DNA of 7,990 nucleotides from Campylobacteraceae bacterium. Lineage in GTDB: Bacteria; Campylobacterota; Campylobacteria; Campylobacterales; Sulfurovaceae. Where the stretch lies: the NCBI GenBank assembly GCA_027030605.1, contig JALVEV010000238.1:1-7990 (forward strand). The letters are read 5' to 3'. Shown piece by piece: positions 1-6,739 of the stretch (the stretch's first letter is position 1; each line of letters begins with the position of its first letter). The position numbers and the translations under genes were made by a program. The notes beneath the pieces were generated by a model, which was given only the letters and a program-made list of their open reading frames with translations, did no database searches and had not been told where the DNA came from.

Positions 1-95
1 AGAGCATCTGTAATTTTATGTCCATTAACTGTTACTAATGTTTTAGAAAATAGAAGTAGACTACTTAATAGTATAAGTGAAATTATTTTTTTCAT
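1..95 (-). CDS. SurA/PpiC-type periplasmic peptidyl-prolyl isomerase-like protein, N-terminal fragment
   Basis: Reading leftward from an ATG at 95-93, 31 codons stay open to the window edge, so only the N-terminus is present. It starts MKKIISLILLSSLLLFSK, a classic Sec signal peptide (two lysines, then a Leu/Ile/Ser core), followed by TLVTVNGHKITDA. The V-N-G-x-x-I-T/S-D pattern straight after the signal is how SurA-N/PpiC chaperone-isomerases begin, including the Campylobacter PEB4 type. A good ribosome site (AAGGA, 5 nt before the ATG) supports the start. Family role: periplasmic folding of outer-membrane or exported proteins. The gene sits 58 nt after dapF with its own likely promoter. The catalytic parvulin domain is not visible, so isomerase activity is inferred. 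The small open frame, signal peptide and ribosome site make a real gene very likely; the family is less certain. Confidence 0.62.
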   Translation of the reverse strand, partial: MKKIISLILLSSLLLFSKTLVTVNGHKITDA

Positions 96-122
96 TATGT
101 TCCTTTTTATATTTGAAATTTG

Positions 123-131
123 ATTTTATCA
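123..131 (-). promoter_or_regulatory. Extended -10 promoter for the SurA-like gene
   Basis: Read on the minus strand this is TGATAAAAT, which matches the extended -10 pattern TGnTATAAT at all but one position. It lies between the dapF stop and the SurA-like start, giving a 5' leader of roughly 20 nt. No convincing -35 is seen, only a T-rich stretch upstream, as is usual for housekeeping promoters in Campylobacterota. The same nine bases occur upstream of the exosortase gene (1524-1532). Confidence 0.45.
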
Positions 132-137
132 TAAAAT
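123..137. repeat. Perfect 15-bp palindrome over the promoter
   Basis: ATTTTATCATAAAAT is a 7-bp inverted repeat around one central base. It covers the proposed -10 box of the SurA-like gene. It could be an operator half-site pair or simply a by-product of an AT-rich -10 element. A 1-nt loop rules out an RNA hairpin, so it is not a terminator. Confidence 0.4.
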
Positions 138-153
138 TTGTATAAAAATTGTG

Positions 154-900
154 TTAATCTATTGTCTCTGCTACAAATGTTTTAGTAACCTCTCCACCAA
201 ATCTGTAAGTCCCATCTTCAAGGGAGACATAGAGTTCATCGCCAGACCTAGGAAAAACGCGTACATTGTCATCTACCAGTCCCTCTTTGTTGGCTCTTAG
301 AAAACAGGCTACCATACCTGTTCCACAAGCTAAGGTTTCATCCTCTACGCCACGTTCATAGGTTCGTACATAGAGTGTATTATCTTCGACTTTACAGATA
401 TTTAGATTGGCATTGTACTTGTCACGTAGTCGTTTTGCTTGTTCTAAGTCAAACTCCTCAATATCATCACGAATGGCTACAAGGTGAGGAACCCCTGTGT
501 CAACAAACCACCAACTCTCACCCTCCTCTTCAAGCTCTTGGCTTAAAATAGTAGGCTTTGTCATGTCAGAGACAACGTAGTTTCCATTAACAGTAGCACG
601 AATTACTCCTGCACCTGTTAAAAATTCAGCCTTACCATCGGTAGAGATACCTTTACCCATGGCATAATGGGCAACAGCACGAGAGGCATTTCCACACATG
701 GTAGCTCTACTTCCATCAGCGTTGTAGAAATCCCACTCAAAGTCATAATCTGGGTGAGGCATTAGAACAACAAGCCCATCAGCTCCTACACCATTTTGTC
801 TGTGACAGAGTCGTTGAGCCAGTTTTGAACGGTCTTTTTTCTTTTTACGTAAAATAAGAATAAAATCATTCCCATTTGCAGAATATTTAGTTACTGTCAT
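154..900 (-). CDS. dapF: Diaminopimelate epimerase
   Basis: DapF converts LL-diaminopimelate to the meso form in the cytoplasm, without a cofactor, supplying meso-DAP for peptidoglycan and lysine. The 248 residues hold both catalytic cysteines in their family contexts: Cys69 in MCGNASR and Cys192 in ETLACGTGM. The N-terminal KYSANGNDF motif, the QNGVGADGLV segment and the GVPHLV motif (about 136-141) are also typical. Two mirror-image epimerase domains are expected (about 1-110 and 111-248). It is shorter than the roughly 275 residues of enterobacterial DapF but close to the size usual in Campylobacterota. It starts 29 nt after the exosortase stop with only a modest ribosome site (GGGA), so it is probably co-transcribed with that gene. 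No defect is seen; the enzyme should be functional. Confidence 0.96.
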   Translation of the reverse strand: MTVTKYSANGNDFILILRKKKKDRSKLAQRLCHRQNGVGADGLVVLMPHPDYDFEWDFYNADGSRATMCGNASRAVAHYAMGKGISTDGKAEFLTGAGVIRATVNGNYVVSDMTKPTILSQELEEEGESWWFVDTGVPHLVAIRDDIEEFDLEQAKRLRDKYNANLNICKVEDNTLYVRTYERGVEDETLACGTGMVACFLRANKEGLVDDNVRVFPRSGDELYVSLEDGTYRFGGEVTKTFVAETID

Positions 901-929
901 TTCTTTTTCCCAAAATTTTATTGAGGAGA

Positions 930-1475
930 TTATATCGAATTATGTGTCATTGGTTGTTTAGAAAAGTTTAATTTAGTTTTTGAAATAGTTTGAGAAGTAA
1001 CTATTTTATCTTTTACTCTTGTTTTAACAAAAGAGGTAAAGAGTACCAATCCAGTTAATATTAAAATTCCATTACCAAGGTAGTCATGGGCTAAAGAGAA
1101 GTTCTGTTTCTCCTCTAAAACAAATTGGGTTACAAACCATATACGGAAAATATTTATTGCTGTAATAATAAAATAACCTATAATAGCCCATTTTATCTTG
1201 TGTACAATGCTAGAGGGAAAGGCGATAATGGATGCTAAAAAGAAGAGATAGGGAATCATTCCATTACACGCTTTCTCTATAACTAATGCATAGTGTGAGG
1301 TGATAAAAATTTTATGCTCTTCTATCATACCTAGAGGTAGAGTGAATGAAGTTAAATAAGCAGTTAAGTCAGTTTGAATCGTATTGATGATGGTACTTAT
1401 TGGAGATAGCTCCCAATAGAAGATAGCAAACAAAAGAGCAATACCTAACCAGTAGGTTAATAGAAATTTTTTCAT
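930..1475 (-). CDS. Exosortase/archaeosortase family membrane protease-transpeptidase
   Basis: A 181-residue polytopic membrane protein with about four to five hydrophobic segments (about 5-22, 38-50, 73-90, 97-118, 132-152). It has the exosortase triad in order: Cys70 in EKACNGM, Arg111 in INIFRIW, and His130 in LAHDYLG. Exosortases recognise a C-terminal tail (short motif, membrane helix, basic end) on exported proteins and cleave or transfer them at the inner membrane. It is a compact single-domain form without the fused EpsI domain of larger EPS-linked exosortases. The size and C-N-G around the cysteine recall short XrtH-like types, but I cannot fix the subtype. After the last helix comes a polar 28-residue tail rich in Thr, Ser and Lys. 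It stands between the T2SS operon and dapF. No sorting-tail substrate lies in the window. The family call is firm; substrate and exact reaction are unknown. Confidence 0.82.
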   Translation of the reverse strand: MKKFLLTYWLGIALLFAIFYWELSPISTIINTIQTDLTAYLTSFTLPLGMIEEHKIFITSHYALVIEKACNGMIPYLFFLASIIAFPSSIVHKIKWAIIGYFIITAINIFRIWFVTQFVLEEKQNFSLAHDYLGNGILILTGLVLFTSFVKTRVKDKIVTSQTISKTKLNFSKQPMTHNSI

Positions 1476-1523
1476 GTTTAAAATTACCTTAAATAAATAT
1501 ATTAATATTTTTTCATAATTTTT

Positions 1524-1532
1524 ATTTTATCA
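1524..1532 (-). promoter_or_regulatory. Extended -10 promoter for the exosortase-dapF unit
   Basis: The minus strand reads TGATAAAAT, an extended -10 element identical to that before the SurA-like gene. It lies about 50 nt upstream of the exosortase ATG, giving a leader of roughly 40 nt, in a very AT-rich gap. No clear -35 is present. AACTATAT occurs twice just upstream on the minus strand. The 131-nt gap, compared with 2-3 nt or overlaps inside the Gsp operon, supports a separate transcription unit starting here. Confidence 0.42.
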
Positions 1533-1585
1533 TATAGTTGTGTAGAAATAACTTGAATTATATAGTTTTTTAGGTTTTTTTAGTT

Positions 1586-1608
1586 AAAAAAAGTTGTTTA
1601 TTAACTCT
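1586..1608 (-). terminator. Weak candidate intrinsic terminator of the Gsp operon
   Basis: On the minus strand AGAGTT (1608-1603) can pair with AACTTT (1595-1590), with one G-T wobble, around a 7-nt loop. A run of seven T (1592-1586) overlaps the 3' arm and follows it. The stem begins in the stop codon of the pseudopilin gene. The stem is short and AT-rich, so termination may be partial, allowing some read-through into the exosortase gene. Confidence 0.25.
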
Positions 1609-2170
1609 ATTTAATATTTGAATTAGGTTTTGTAGGTTTTTGTTGTTGTTTTTTAGGAGGTTCAAGTTGAAGATTTTGGCTCATAAAAATTTGAGGTTCT
1701 CGATTTTTGACTTTAATCATTACTAAAATTTTTGTTTTTGTTTTACTTTTATAAATTTTAAAGAGTTCTATATGTTTAGCAATTATATCAATATTAACAT
1801 GTTGTTCACTTTTTAAAGGAATATCATAGGCTCCTCCTTCAACTCTTAAAAGAGTATTCTCCTTCTTATGGACAAGCCATACAACTTTAGCTTGTGCCTG
1901 TCCATAGAGAGAGTTAGCAGTGTTTTCAAGTGTAAGACGATGAAACTTCTCTTCTGTATTAATGGTTATATTATTATCAGCTCTCATAATGTCCATAAGG
2001 AGTGTTCTGCTTCCTTTTAGGCTATTGGTTGACTTTTGTAGGTAGTCAAAAAGGTGAATATTGGATTTTCTAAGAGTCTCAGCACTTTTATAGAGAGCCA
2101 TAAGGACTAAGGAGAGTAGGGTAAGAGAGATGAGTACCTCAATAAGCGTAAATCCTTTTTTATTTTTCAT
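1607..2170 (-). CDS. gspJ: T2SS minor pseudopilin, GspJ-type prepilin
   Basis: A 187-residue prepilin-like protein. The short basic leader MKNKKG is followed by FTLIEVLISLTLLSLVLMAL: prepilin peptidase should cut after Gly6, leaving Phe at +1 and the conserved Glu at +5 (residue 11), then a hydrophobic helix. Beyond about residue 30 is a periplasmic helix-plus-strands domain; VVWLVHKKENTLLRVEGG (about 96-113) resembles the strand pair typical of GspJ. GspJ sits in the pseudopilus tip complex with I and K. It begins 3 nt after gspE, with GGAAG 8 nt upstream of the ATG, so it is co-translated with it. The length fits GspJ better than the shorter GspI or the longer GspK, but the subtype is inferred. 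The C-terminus has an odd basic, Pro/Gln-rich tail (about 171-187). It is the last gene of the operon. Confidence 0.7.
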   Translation of the reverse strand: MKNKKGFTLIEVLISLTLLSLVLMALYKSAETLRKSNIHLFDYLQKSTNSLKGSRTLLMDIMRADNNITINTEEKFHRLTLENTANSLYGQAQAKVVWLVHKKENTLLRVEGGAYDIPLKSEQHVNIDIIAKHIELFKIYKSKTKTKILVMIKVKNREPQIFMSQNLQLEPPKKQQQKPTKPNSNIK

Positions 2171-2173
2171 ACC

Positions 2174-3685
2174 TTAATCTTCCATAATCCCAATACGGAT
2201 AGCCTCTTCATAGGAGGTCTCTCCTTCAATAAGCATCTTTTTAAGTCTATCAGCAATGGTTTTCATACCACGCTTTTTCATCTCAATACGAATTTGGTGG
2301 TCATTGAATCCATCTTTCATCATCTCTTTAACATGGTCATCCATCACAAAAAGTTCACCAACTGCTTGTCTTCCTTTGTATCCAGTAAAGTCACAAGATG
2401 TACACCCCTTTGCTTTAAAGTAAACTTGGTTGGGTAGCTCTAGCTCTTGTAAAATAGTAGGTGCTAAAGGAGTAGGAGATTTACACTCAGGACATAGCTT
2501 TCGTGTTAATCTTTGGGCTAAAACTCCTAGTAGGGTAGAGGTAAGGAGAAACTCTTCAATTCCCATATCTAAAAGCCGTGAAATAGCAGAGGTAGCATCA
2601 TTTGTGTGTAAAGTAGAGAGCATTAAGTGACCTGTAAGAGCAGAACGAAGAGCAATATCGGCTGTCTCAGCATCTCGAATCTCCCCAACCATAATAATAT
2701 CAGGGTCTTGTCTAAGAATAGAACGCAGTCCTGCTGCAAAGGTAAGACCTACTTTAGTATTAACTTGAATTTGATTGACATTTTCAGCATTGTACTCTAC
2801 AGGGTCCTCTACCGTAATAATGTTTTTATCAGGGGTTGCAATGTGTTGTAAACAAGCGTGTAGAGTGGTTGATTTCCCTGAACCTGTTGGTCCTGTGACC
2901 AGTATCATTCCGTGAGGGTGAGTTAGAAGTTTGTTTAGGTTTTGGGTAATGTCATCTGAAAAACCAAGTGTTTGCAGGGTGGGAATACTCTCCGAAGTCA
3001 TTAAAAGTCTCATAACAACACGTTCCCCATGATAGGTAGGAAGAACAGAGACCCTAATGTCTAAGCTGTTACCAGAGATACTAACTTGCGTACGTCCATC
3101 TTGTGGAATTCTCTTTTCTGAAATATCGAGGTTAGAGATAACTTTAATACGAGAGATAACCAAGCCTGTAATATTTTTATCAATATCTAAATGTTTTTTT
3201 AATGCCCCATTAATCCGTAGACGCACTTCACCTTTCTTCTCTAGCGTCTCAATATGAATATCGGAAGCCCCTTTTTTAATAGCTTGGAAAAAGAGTGAAT
3301 TAACCAACTTTACAACAGGGGCAGACTCTTCATTTGAGAGAAGGTCTTGTGAGTTACGAATAAAGTCAAGTAGGTCAGACTCTACCTCAATAATATCATC
3401 AGCTGTAGTGTCAACATTTTCAAAATCTGTTCCTGTTTGAATCTCTCTAAACTTATGATGCAAACGCTCAAAACTTCCTTCATCAACTTCAATAATAGGA
3501 TAATCAATATCAAGTTTAGCATAGTAATTCAACGCCATTGCCAAACTCTTCTTTTGTACAATAGCATAGGGTTCATTTTTGACAATAGCAAAAAGTAGTT
3601 GCTGTTTCATAGCAAGTTTATTGTCAATCTCTTCACTCCAAAAAGGCTCTAAATCGACATTTTCTAACTGTGCTAGGTGTACCAT
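2174..3685 (-). CDS. gspE: Type II secretion ATPase GspE
   Basis: Cytoplasmic hexameric ATPase that drives pseudopilus assembly by acting on the inner-membrane platform (GspL, GspF). The 503 residues show an N-terminal regulatory and GspL-binding region (1 to about 115), an N2 domain (about 120-235, with KGASDIHIE and RIPQDGR), and the RecA-like motor: Walker A GPTGSGKST at 265-273, Asp box VEDPVEY at 292-298, Walker B IIMVGEIRD at 330-338 and His box TGHLMLSTLHTND at 351-363. A four-cysteine zinc motif follows (CPEC 398-401, CTSC 428-431), the hallmark of GspE/PilB assembly ATPases. All catalytic residues are intact. The start is set by a strong AGAGGAG at 3694-3700, inside the end of gspD, whose stop is 2 nt upstream of the ATG. 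It could be mistaken for PilB, but linkage to GspC and GspD settles T2SS. Confidence 0.95.
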   Translation of the reverse strand: MVHLAQLENVDLEPFWSEEIDNKLAMKQQLLFAIVKNEPYAIVQKKSLAMALNYYAKLDIDYPIIEVDEGSFERLHHKFREIQTGTDFENVDTTADDIIEVESDLLDFIRNSQDLLSNEESAPVVKLVNSLFFQAIKKGASDIHIETLEKKGEVRLRINGALKKHLDIDKNITGLVISRIKVISNLDISEKRIPQDGRTQVSISGNSLDIRVSVLPTYHGERVVMRLLMTSESIPTLQTLGFSDDITQNLNKLLTHPHGMILVTGPTGSGKSTTLHACLQHIATPDKNIITVEDPVEYNAENVNQIQVNTKVGLTFAAGLRSILRQDPDIIMVGEIRDAETADIALRSALTGHLMLSTLHTNDATSAISRLLDMGIEEFLLTSTLLGVLAQRLTRKLCPECKSPTPLAPTILQELELPNQVYFKAKGCTSCDFTGYKGRQAVGELFVMDDHVKEMMKDGFNDHQIRIEMKKRGMKTIADRLKKMLIEGETSYEEAIRIGIMED

Positions 3686-3687
3686 AA

Positions 3688-5919
3688 CTAGTACTCCTCT
3701 TGATTAGTATTGACATATTCATAGAGACCCTCTTCAGTAGTTGAATTTATAGGGCTTAGGTTCACGCCATCTGTTTGCTCGTCGTAGGTATCCATAATTG
3801 ATTCACTTTGAATATCATTATTGTCATCCCCATAGATTGGTTGGGATGTGGTTACTGCTTCGGGTATATCTTCTACTACTGGTTGAGTATAAGTTACTTT
3901 AGAAGGAGTTGTTAAAGTTGCAGGTATAGCACTTATTCCACTCTGTGAAGAGTATCTAGATTGGCTTACTTGTGATGAAGTTGAAAAGGTCTCATGTACC
4001 TTCTCTTTTTTTACTTTGCTATTCTCTTCTAGTTGTTCCATAATAATTTTATCATACTCTCGTTGTACTGCTTCTAACTCTGCTAAACGGACACGTAGTG
4101 TTGTAAGGTCGGAACTTTTTTTAATTATATAGGGTGTAATGTAGATAACAACATTAACTTTACTATTTGAGTTTCCATGTGACCTAAAGAGTCGTCCAAG
4201 AATTGGAATATCGCCTAAAATAGGCACTTTAGTAACAGAACTACCATCAGCACTTTTAATTAGTCCTCCCAAGATAATAGTCTCAGCATGATTAACAATG
4301 GCATTGGTTTTTACAGACCTTTTTGTTGTAGTAGGTCTATCAGCAGAGGTTCCTGAACCAGGTAAGATATCTTCAATAGTTGTCTCAATCTCTAATGATA
4401 CTTTATTGTTTGCAGAGAGTCTAGGTTTAACTTTTAGAGTAATACCAATATCTTCTCTAGAGTAGTTATTGAGAACATTTGATGAACCCTGTGTACTCTG
4501 TTGAGATTGTGTTAAGATAGATTGTGTTCTTCCTACATAGATAGTAGACTCTTTGTTGTTAGTTGACAAAATAGATGGCTTAGATAAAATCTGTGCAGCA
4601 CCATTCTGTTTTAAAAGGTCAAGTTGAGCACCCAATGCAAAAACTTTTGAGATATTTCCAAACTCAAAAGCTCGTTTATTAGTGGTATAAGCATTACCAT
4701 TGTTATCAAAACGTGTCTCTGGATTGCTATTTAAAAATTGTAAAAGCTCTTGTGATAGTGTAAGTGCAGGAGCACCTGCATTTGCCGCTAGCGAGAAGAG
4801 ACCATTTGATGTAATAGCTCCTCCATTAAGTCCATATTTGATTCCAATATTTTCAGCTAGATTAGTATTAACCTCTACAATTTTAGCTTGAATATAGACT
4901 TGAGATTTTTCAATGTCAAGTTGCTTTACAGTATCTAAAATATTTTGATACTGCTCTGCATTAGCTAAAACAATTAAGGCATTACGTTCTACATCTGAAG
5001 CAATAACAGCTTTGGGAACAGGTTTTCCTCCTTTTCCTATGGGACCTACACCTGTTTTATTCTCTGTCATTTGTGGAACAATTTTACTTAAAATCTTCTC
5101 CATATCTTCAACATTTGAGTTCTCTAAAGGGATAACATGCATTTTTTGAATATCTCCCTCACCTTTAATATCTAGTTGTTTAATATAGTTATAGAGCCGA
5201 CGTACATTAGCATCTTTACCAACTAAGATAATAGAGTTCCCACTGATATCTTGCATAACGCTTACTTTTTCAGAGACAATGTCTTGAGGGAAAAGAGCTT
5301 TTGACATACTTTGAACATTAGAAAAAATATCTTTTACTCGTGCATTTTCAAGGTGAACAACTCTACTCTTTTTAGCTTGTTGATGTTCAATCTTATCAAT
5401 AAGCTCTTTAATAGATTTTAGTGTTCTAGGATAGGCAGTTACAGCTAAAAGGTTATTTTTCTTAAAAGAGTTAACTTTTGCACTTCGATGTAAAAGGGCT
5501 TTTAGCTTTGTTCTAATAACAGCTGAGTTTACATTTGAGAGTTGAAATACAACTGTTTTCATTGTATCTCCACCTGTTTTTATATTTGTTGTAACGGGAA
5601 GTCCTTCTCCTGCTGCTGTTGCTGACTTGACAACTTGGTAGTAGGAACCCTTCTTAACAAGTGTCATCTTTTTAGTCTCTAAGATAGCATTAAGCAGAGG
5701 AATCAACTCCTCTTTCTCTACACCATCTTTATCGTGTGCAACAAAATTGATTTTACCTTTAATATCACCATCAATTAAGATATTTTTTCCTGTAATTTTT
5801 GCAACCATTTTAACAAAATCACTAACACTCAAATTAGAGAAGTTAATGTTTACTTTTTCGGCATGTGCTTGTACGCTTAATGCAAAAATGAATCCTAATG
5901 CTACTTTACTGAATTTCAT
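3688..5919 (-). CDS. gspD: Type II secretion outer-membrane secretin GspD
   Basis: Forms the multimeric outer-membrane channel of the T2SS. The 743 residues start with a Sec signal peptide (1-20, ending VQAHA). An N0 domain follows (about 22-98, starting VNINFSNLSVSDFV), then N1 (about 120-178), N2 (about 185-250), N3 (about 257-335, with a Gly-rich loop at 288-299), and the secretin barrel (about 341-600) with VYIQAKIVEV at its start and the signature VPILGDIPILGRLF at 565-578. A likely coiled coil (about 604-637) and a low-complexity tail (about 640-743) follow; the tail is Ser/Thr/Gln-rich, then acidic, ending NTNQEEY. The protein is longer than the common 650-700 residues because of this tail. 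There is no lipobox cysteine in the signal. The start overlaps the gspC end by 14 nt, with AGAGGA upstream. N0 directly after the signal and no AMIN domain argue against a type IV pilus PilQ. Confidence 0.95.
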   Translation of the reverse strand: MKFSKVALGFIFALSVQAHAEKVNINFSNLSVSDFVKMVAKITGKNILIDGDIKGKINFVAHDKDGVEKEELIPLLNAILETKKMTLVKKGSYYQVVKSATAAGEGLPVTTNIKTGGDTMKTVVFQLSNVNSAVIRTKLKALLHRSAKVNSFKKNNLLAVTAYPRTLKSIKELIDKIEHQQAKKSRVVHLENARVKDIFSNVQSMSKALFPQDIVSEKVSVMQDISGNSIILVGKDANVRRLYNYIKQLDIKGEGDIQKMHVIPLENSNVEDMEKILSKIVPQMTENKTGVGPIGKGGKPVPKAVIASDVERNALIVLANAEQYQNILDTVKQLDIEKSQVYIQAKIVEVNTNLAENIGIKYGLNGGAITSNGLFSLAANAGAPALTLSQELLQFLNSNPETRFDNNGNAYTTNKRAFEFGNISKVFALGAQLDLLKQNGAAQILSKPSILSTNNKESTIYVGRTQSILTQSQQSTQGSSNVLNNYSREDIGITLKVKPRLSANNKVSLEIETTIEDILPGSGTSADRPTTTKRSVKTNAIVNHAETIILGGLIKSADGSSVTKVPILGDIPILGRLFRSHGNSNSKVNVVIYITPYIIKKSSDLTTLRVRLAELEAVQREYDKIIMEQLEENSKVKKEKVHETFSTSSQVSQSRYSSQSGISAIPATLTTPSKVTYTQPVVEDIPEAVTTSQPIYGDDNNDIQSESIMDTYDEQTDGVNLSPINSTTEEGLYEYVNTNQEEY

Positions 5920-6739
5920 ATTCTATATCCTCTCTTTTACCATTTCTTATAACGGTTAATGTTAAATTTTCTATATTATTTATCTCTTTAAAAAAGTTCA
6001 TTGCTGTACTCAGTGAGTTTAGTGGTTCAGCATTGATTTCAACTAAAATGTCACCTCGTTTAAGACCTAGCTTTTCAAAGTCACTACCTTTTTTAACATA
6101 GTTAATTTTATATCCATCTAGCTTACCATTGCTTTGATGTTTTACTATTGCAATATCTTTCCAAATTTTGTCCATATCTTTTGTATATGAAGTTAAGAGT
6201 GTTCTTGGAATATGTTTTACGTCACCATCCTCTACAATAGTTGGAATGTTTTTTAATGAAGAGTGTTGTTTTTTATGGTGATGTTTAATTCGTTCTGATA
6301 CTTTCTTATCATTGGTTAAACTTAACTTGAACTCTTCACCAGATTTTGTAAAGATAGCATAATCTCTACCTGCTCCAGTAAGCATAAATCCATTAATCTT
6401 TTCACCTTTGACAAGAACAGTTGTTTTTCTCGCTTTTTCAACTGTGACTACTATTTTGTCTTTAGAGTTATAGAGACCTAAAAGCTTATATCCTTTCATT
6501 GAGCTTACTTCACTGCTCTTTTTAACAGGTTGTTTAATAGGTTGTACAATCTCTTTTGTTCTATTGGTTAAACGTACCCGATAGTAGAGCTTTTTGACTC
6601 GATTTGGTTCTTGATACTCCTCTCCTGAAGTTGGAAGGAAAAGTAGTGATAGAGCCATCCAGATAATTTTTACTATAACAATGAGTGAGAGTAAAAATAT
6701 AATTGTGGAAAGGTGTTTACTATTAATAAGTTTTTTCAT
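5906..6739 (-). CDS. gspC: T2SS inner-membrane coupling protein GspC with PDZ domain
   Basis: A bitopic protein linking the inner-membrane platform to the secretin N0 domain. The 277 residues comprise a short cytoplasmic N-terminus, one membrane helix (about 11-35), a Pro/Lys linker (about 40-80), a homology region (HR, about 82-142: GYKLLGLYNSKDKIVVTVEK then GRDYAIFTKSGEEFKL), a His/Lys-rich linker (about 147-165) and a C-terminal PDZ domain (about 200-277) with GSDFEKLGLKRGDILVEIN. HR plus PDZ is diagnostic of T2SS GspC and separates this locus from type IV pili, where PilP takes this role. HR contacts GspD N0; the PDZ is linked to substrate choice. It overlaps gspN by 17 nt and gspD by 14 nt. 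The ATG is preceded by AGGA at 7 nt. HHHKK at 153-157 is unusual but may be only a charged linker. Confidence 0.9.
   Translation of the reverse strand: MKKLINSKHLSTIIFLLSLIVIVKIIWMALSLLFLPTSGEEYQEPNRVKKLYYRVRLTNRTKEIVQPIKQPVKKSSEVSSMKGYKLLGLYNSKDKIVVTVEKARKTTVLVKGEKINGFMLTGAGRDYAIFTKSGEEFKLSLTNDKKVSERIKHHHKKQHSSLKNIPTIVEDGDVKHIPRTLLTSYTKDMDKIWKDIAIVKHQSNGKLDGYKINYVKKGSDFEKLGLKRGDILVEINAEPLNSLSTAMNFFKEINNIENLTLTVIRNGKREDIEYEIQ

Noticed and set aside
116..140. Direct repeat AAATTTG (116-122 and 134-140)
   Set aside because: Seven bases in very AT-rich DNA; expected by chance and with no further structure.
1583..1606. Inverted repeat AGTTAA...TTAACT as a strong terminator
   Set aside because: Only six AT-rich pairs with a 12-nt loop; the overlapping shorter-loop hairpin ending in T7 is a better, though still weak, candidate.
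2430..3257. Plus-strand open frames of 66-74 codons opposite gspE
   Set aside because: They are antisense to a clearly coding, motif-complete ATPase gene, have no recognisable domain and no supporting operon context.
3691..3990. GspD tail as an exosortase sorting signal
   Set aside because: It lacks the required hydrophobic helix followed by a basic end; it finishes acidic.
4700..4891. Plus-strand open frame of 63 codons opposite gspD
   Set aside because: Antisense to the conserved secretin gene; composition is that of a reverse-frame shadow.
2174..5919. Type IV pilus PilB/PilQ rather than T2SS
   Set aside because: The HR-PDZ GspC protein, N0 domain without AMIN, and linkage to L/M/N-like genes identify a T2SS.
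5747..5959. Plus-strand hydrophobic 70-codon frame opposite the gspD start
   Set aside because: Its hydrophobicity comes from the complement of the GspD signal peptide and N0 region; no independent evidence of a gene.
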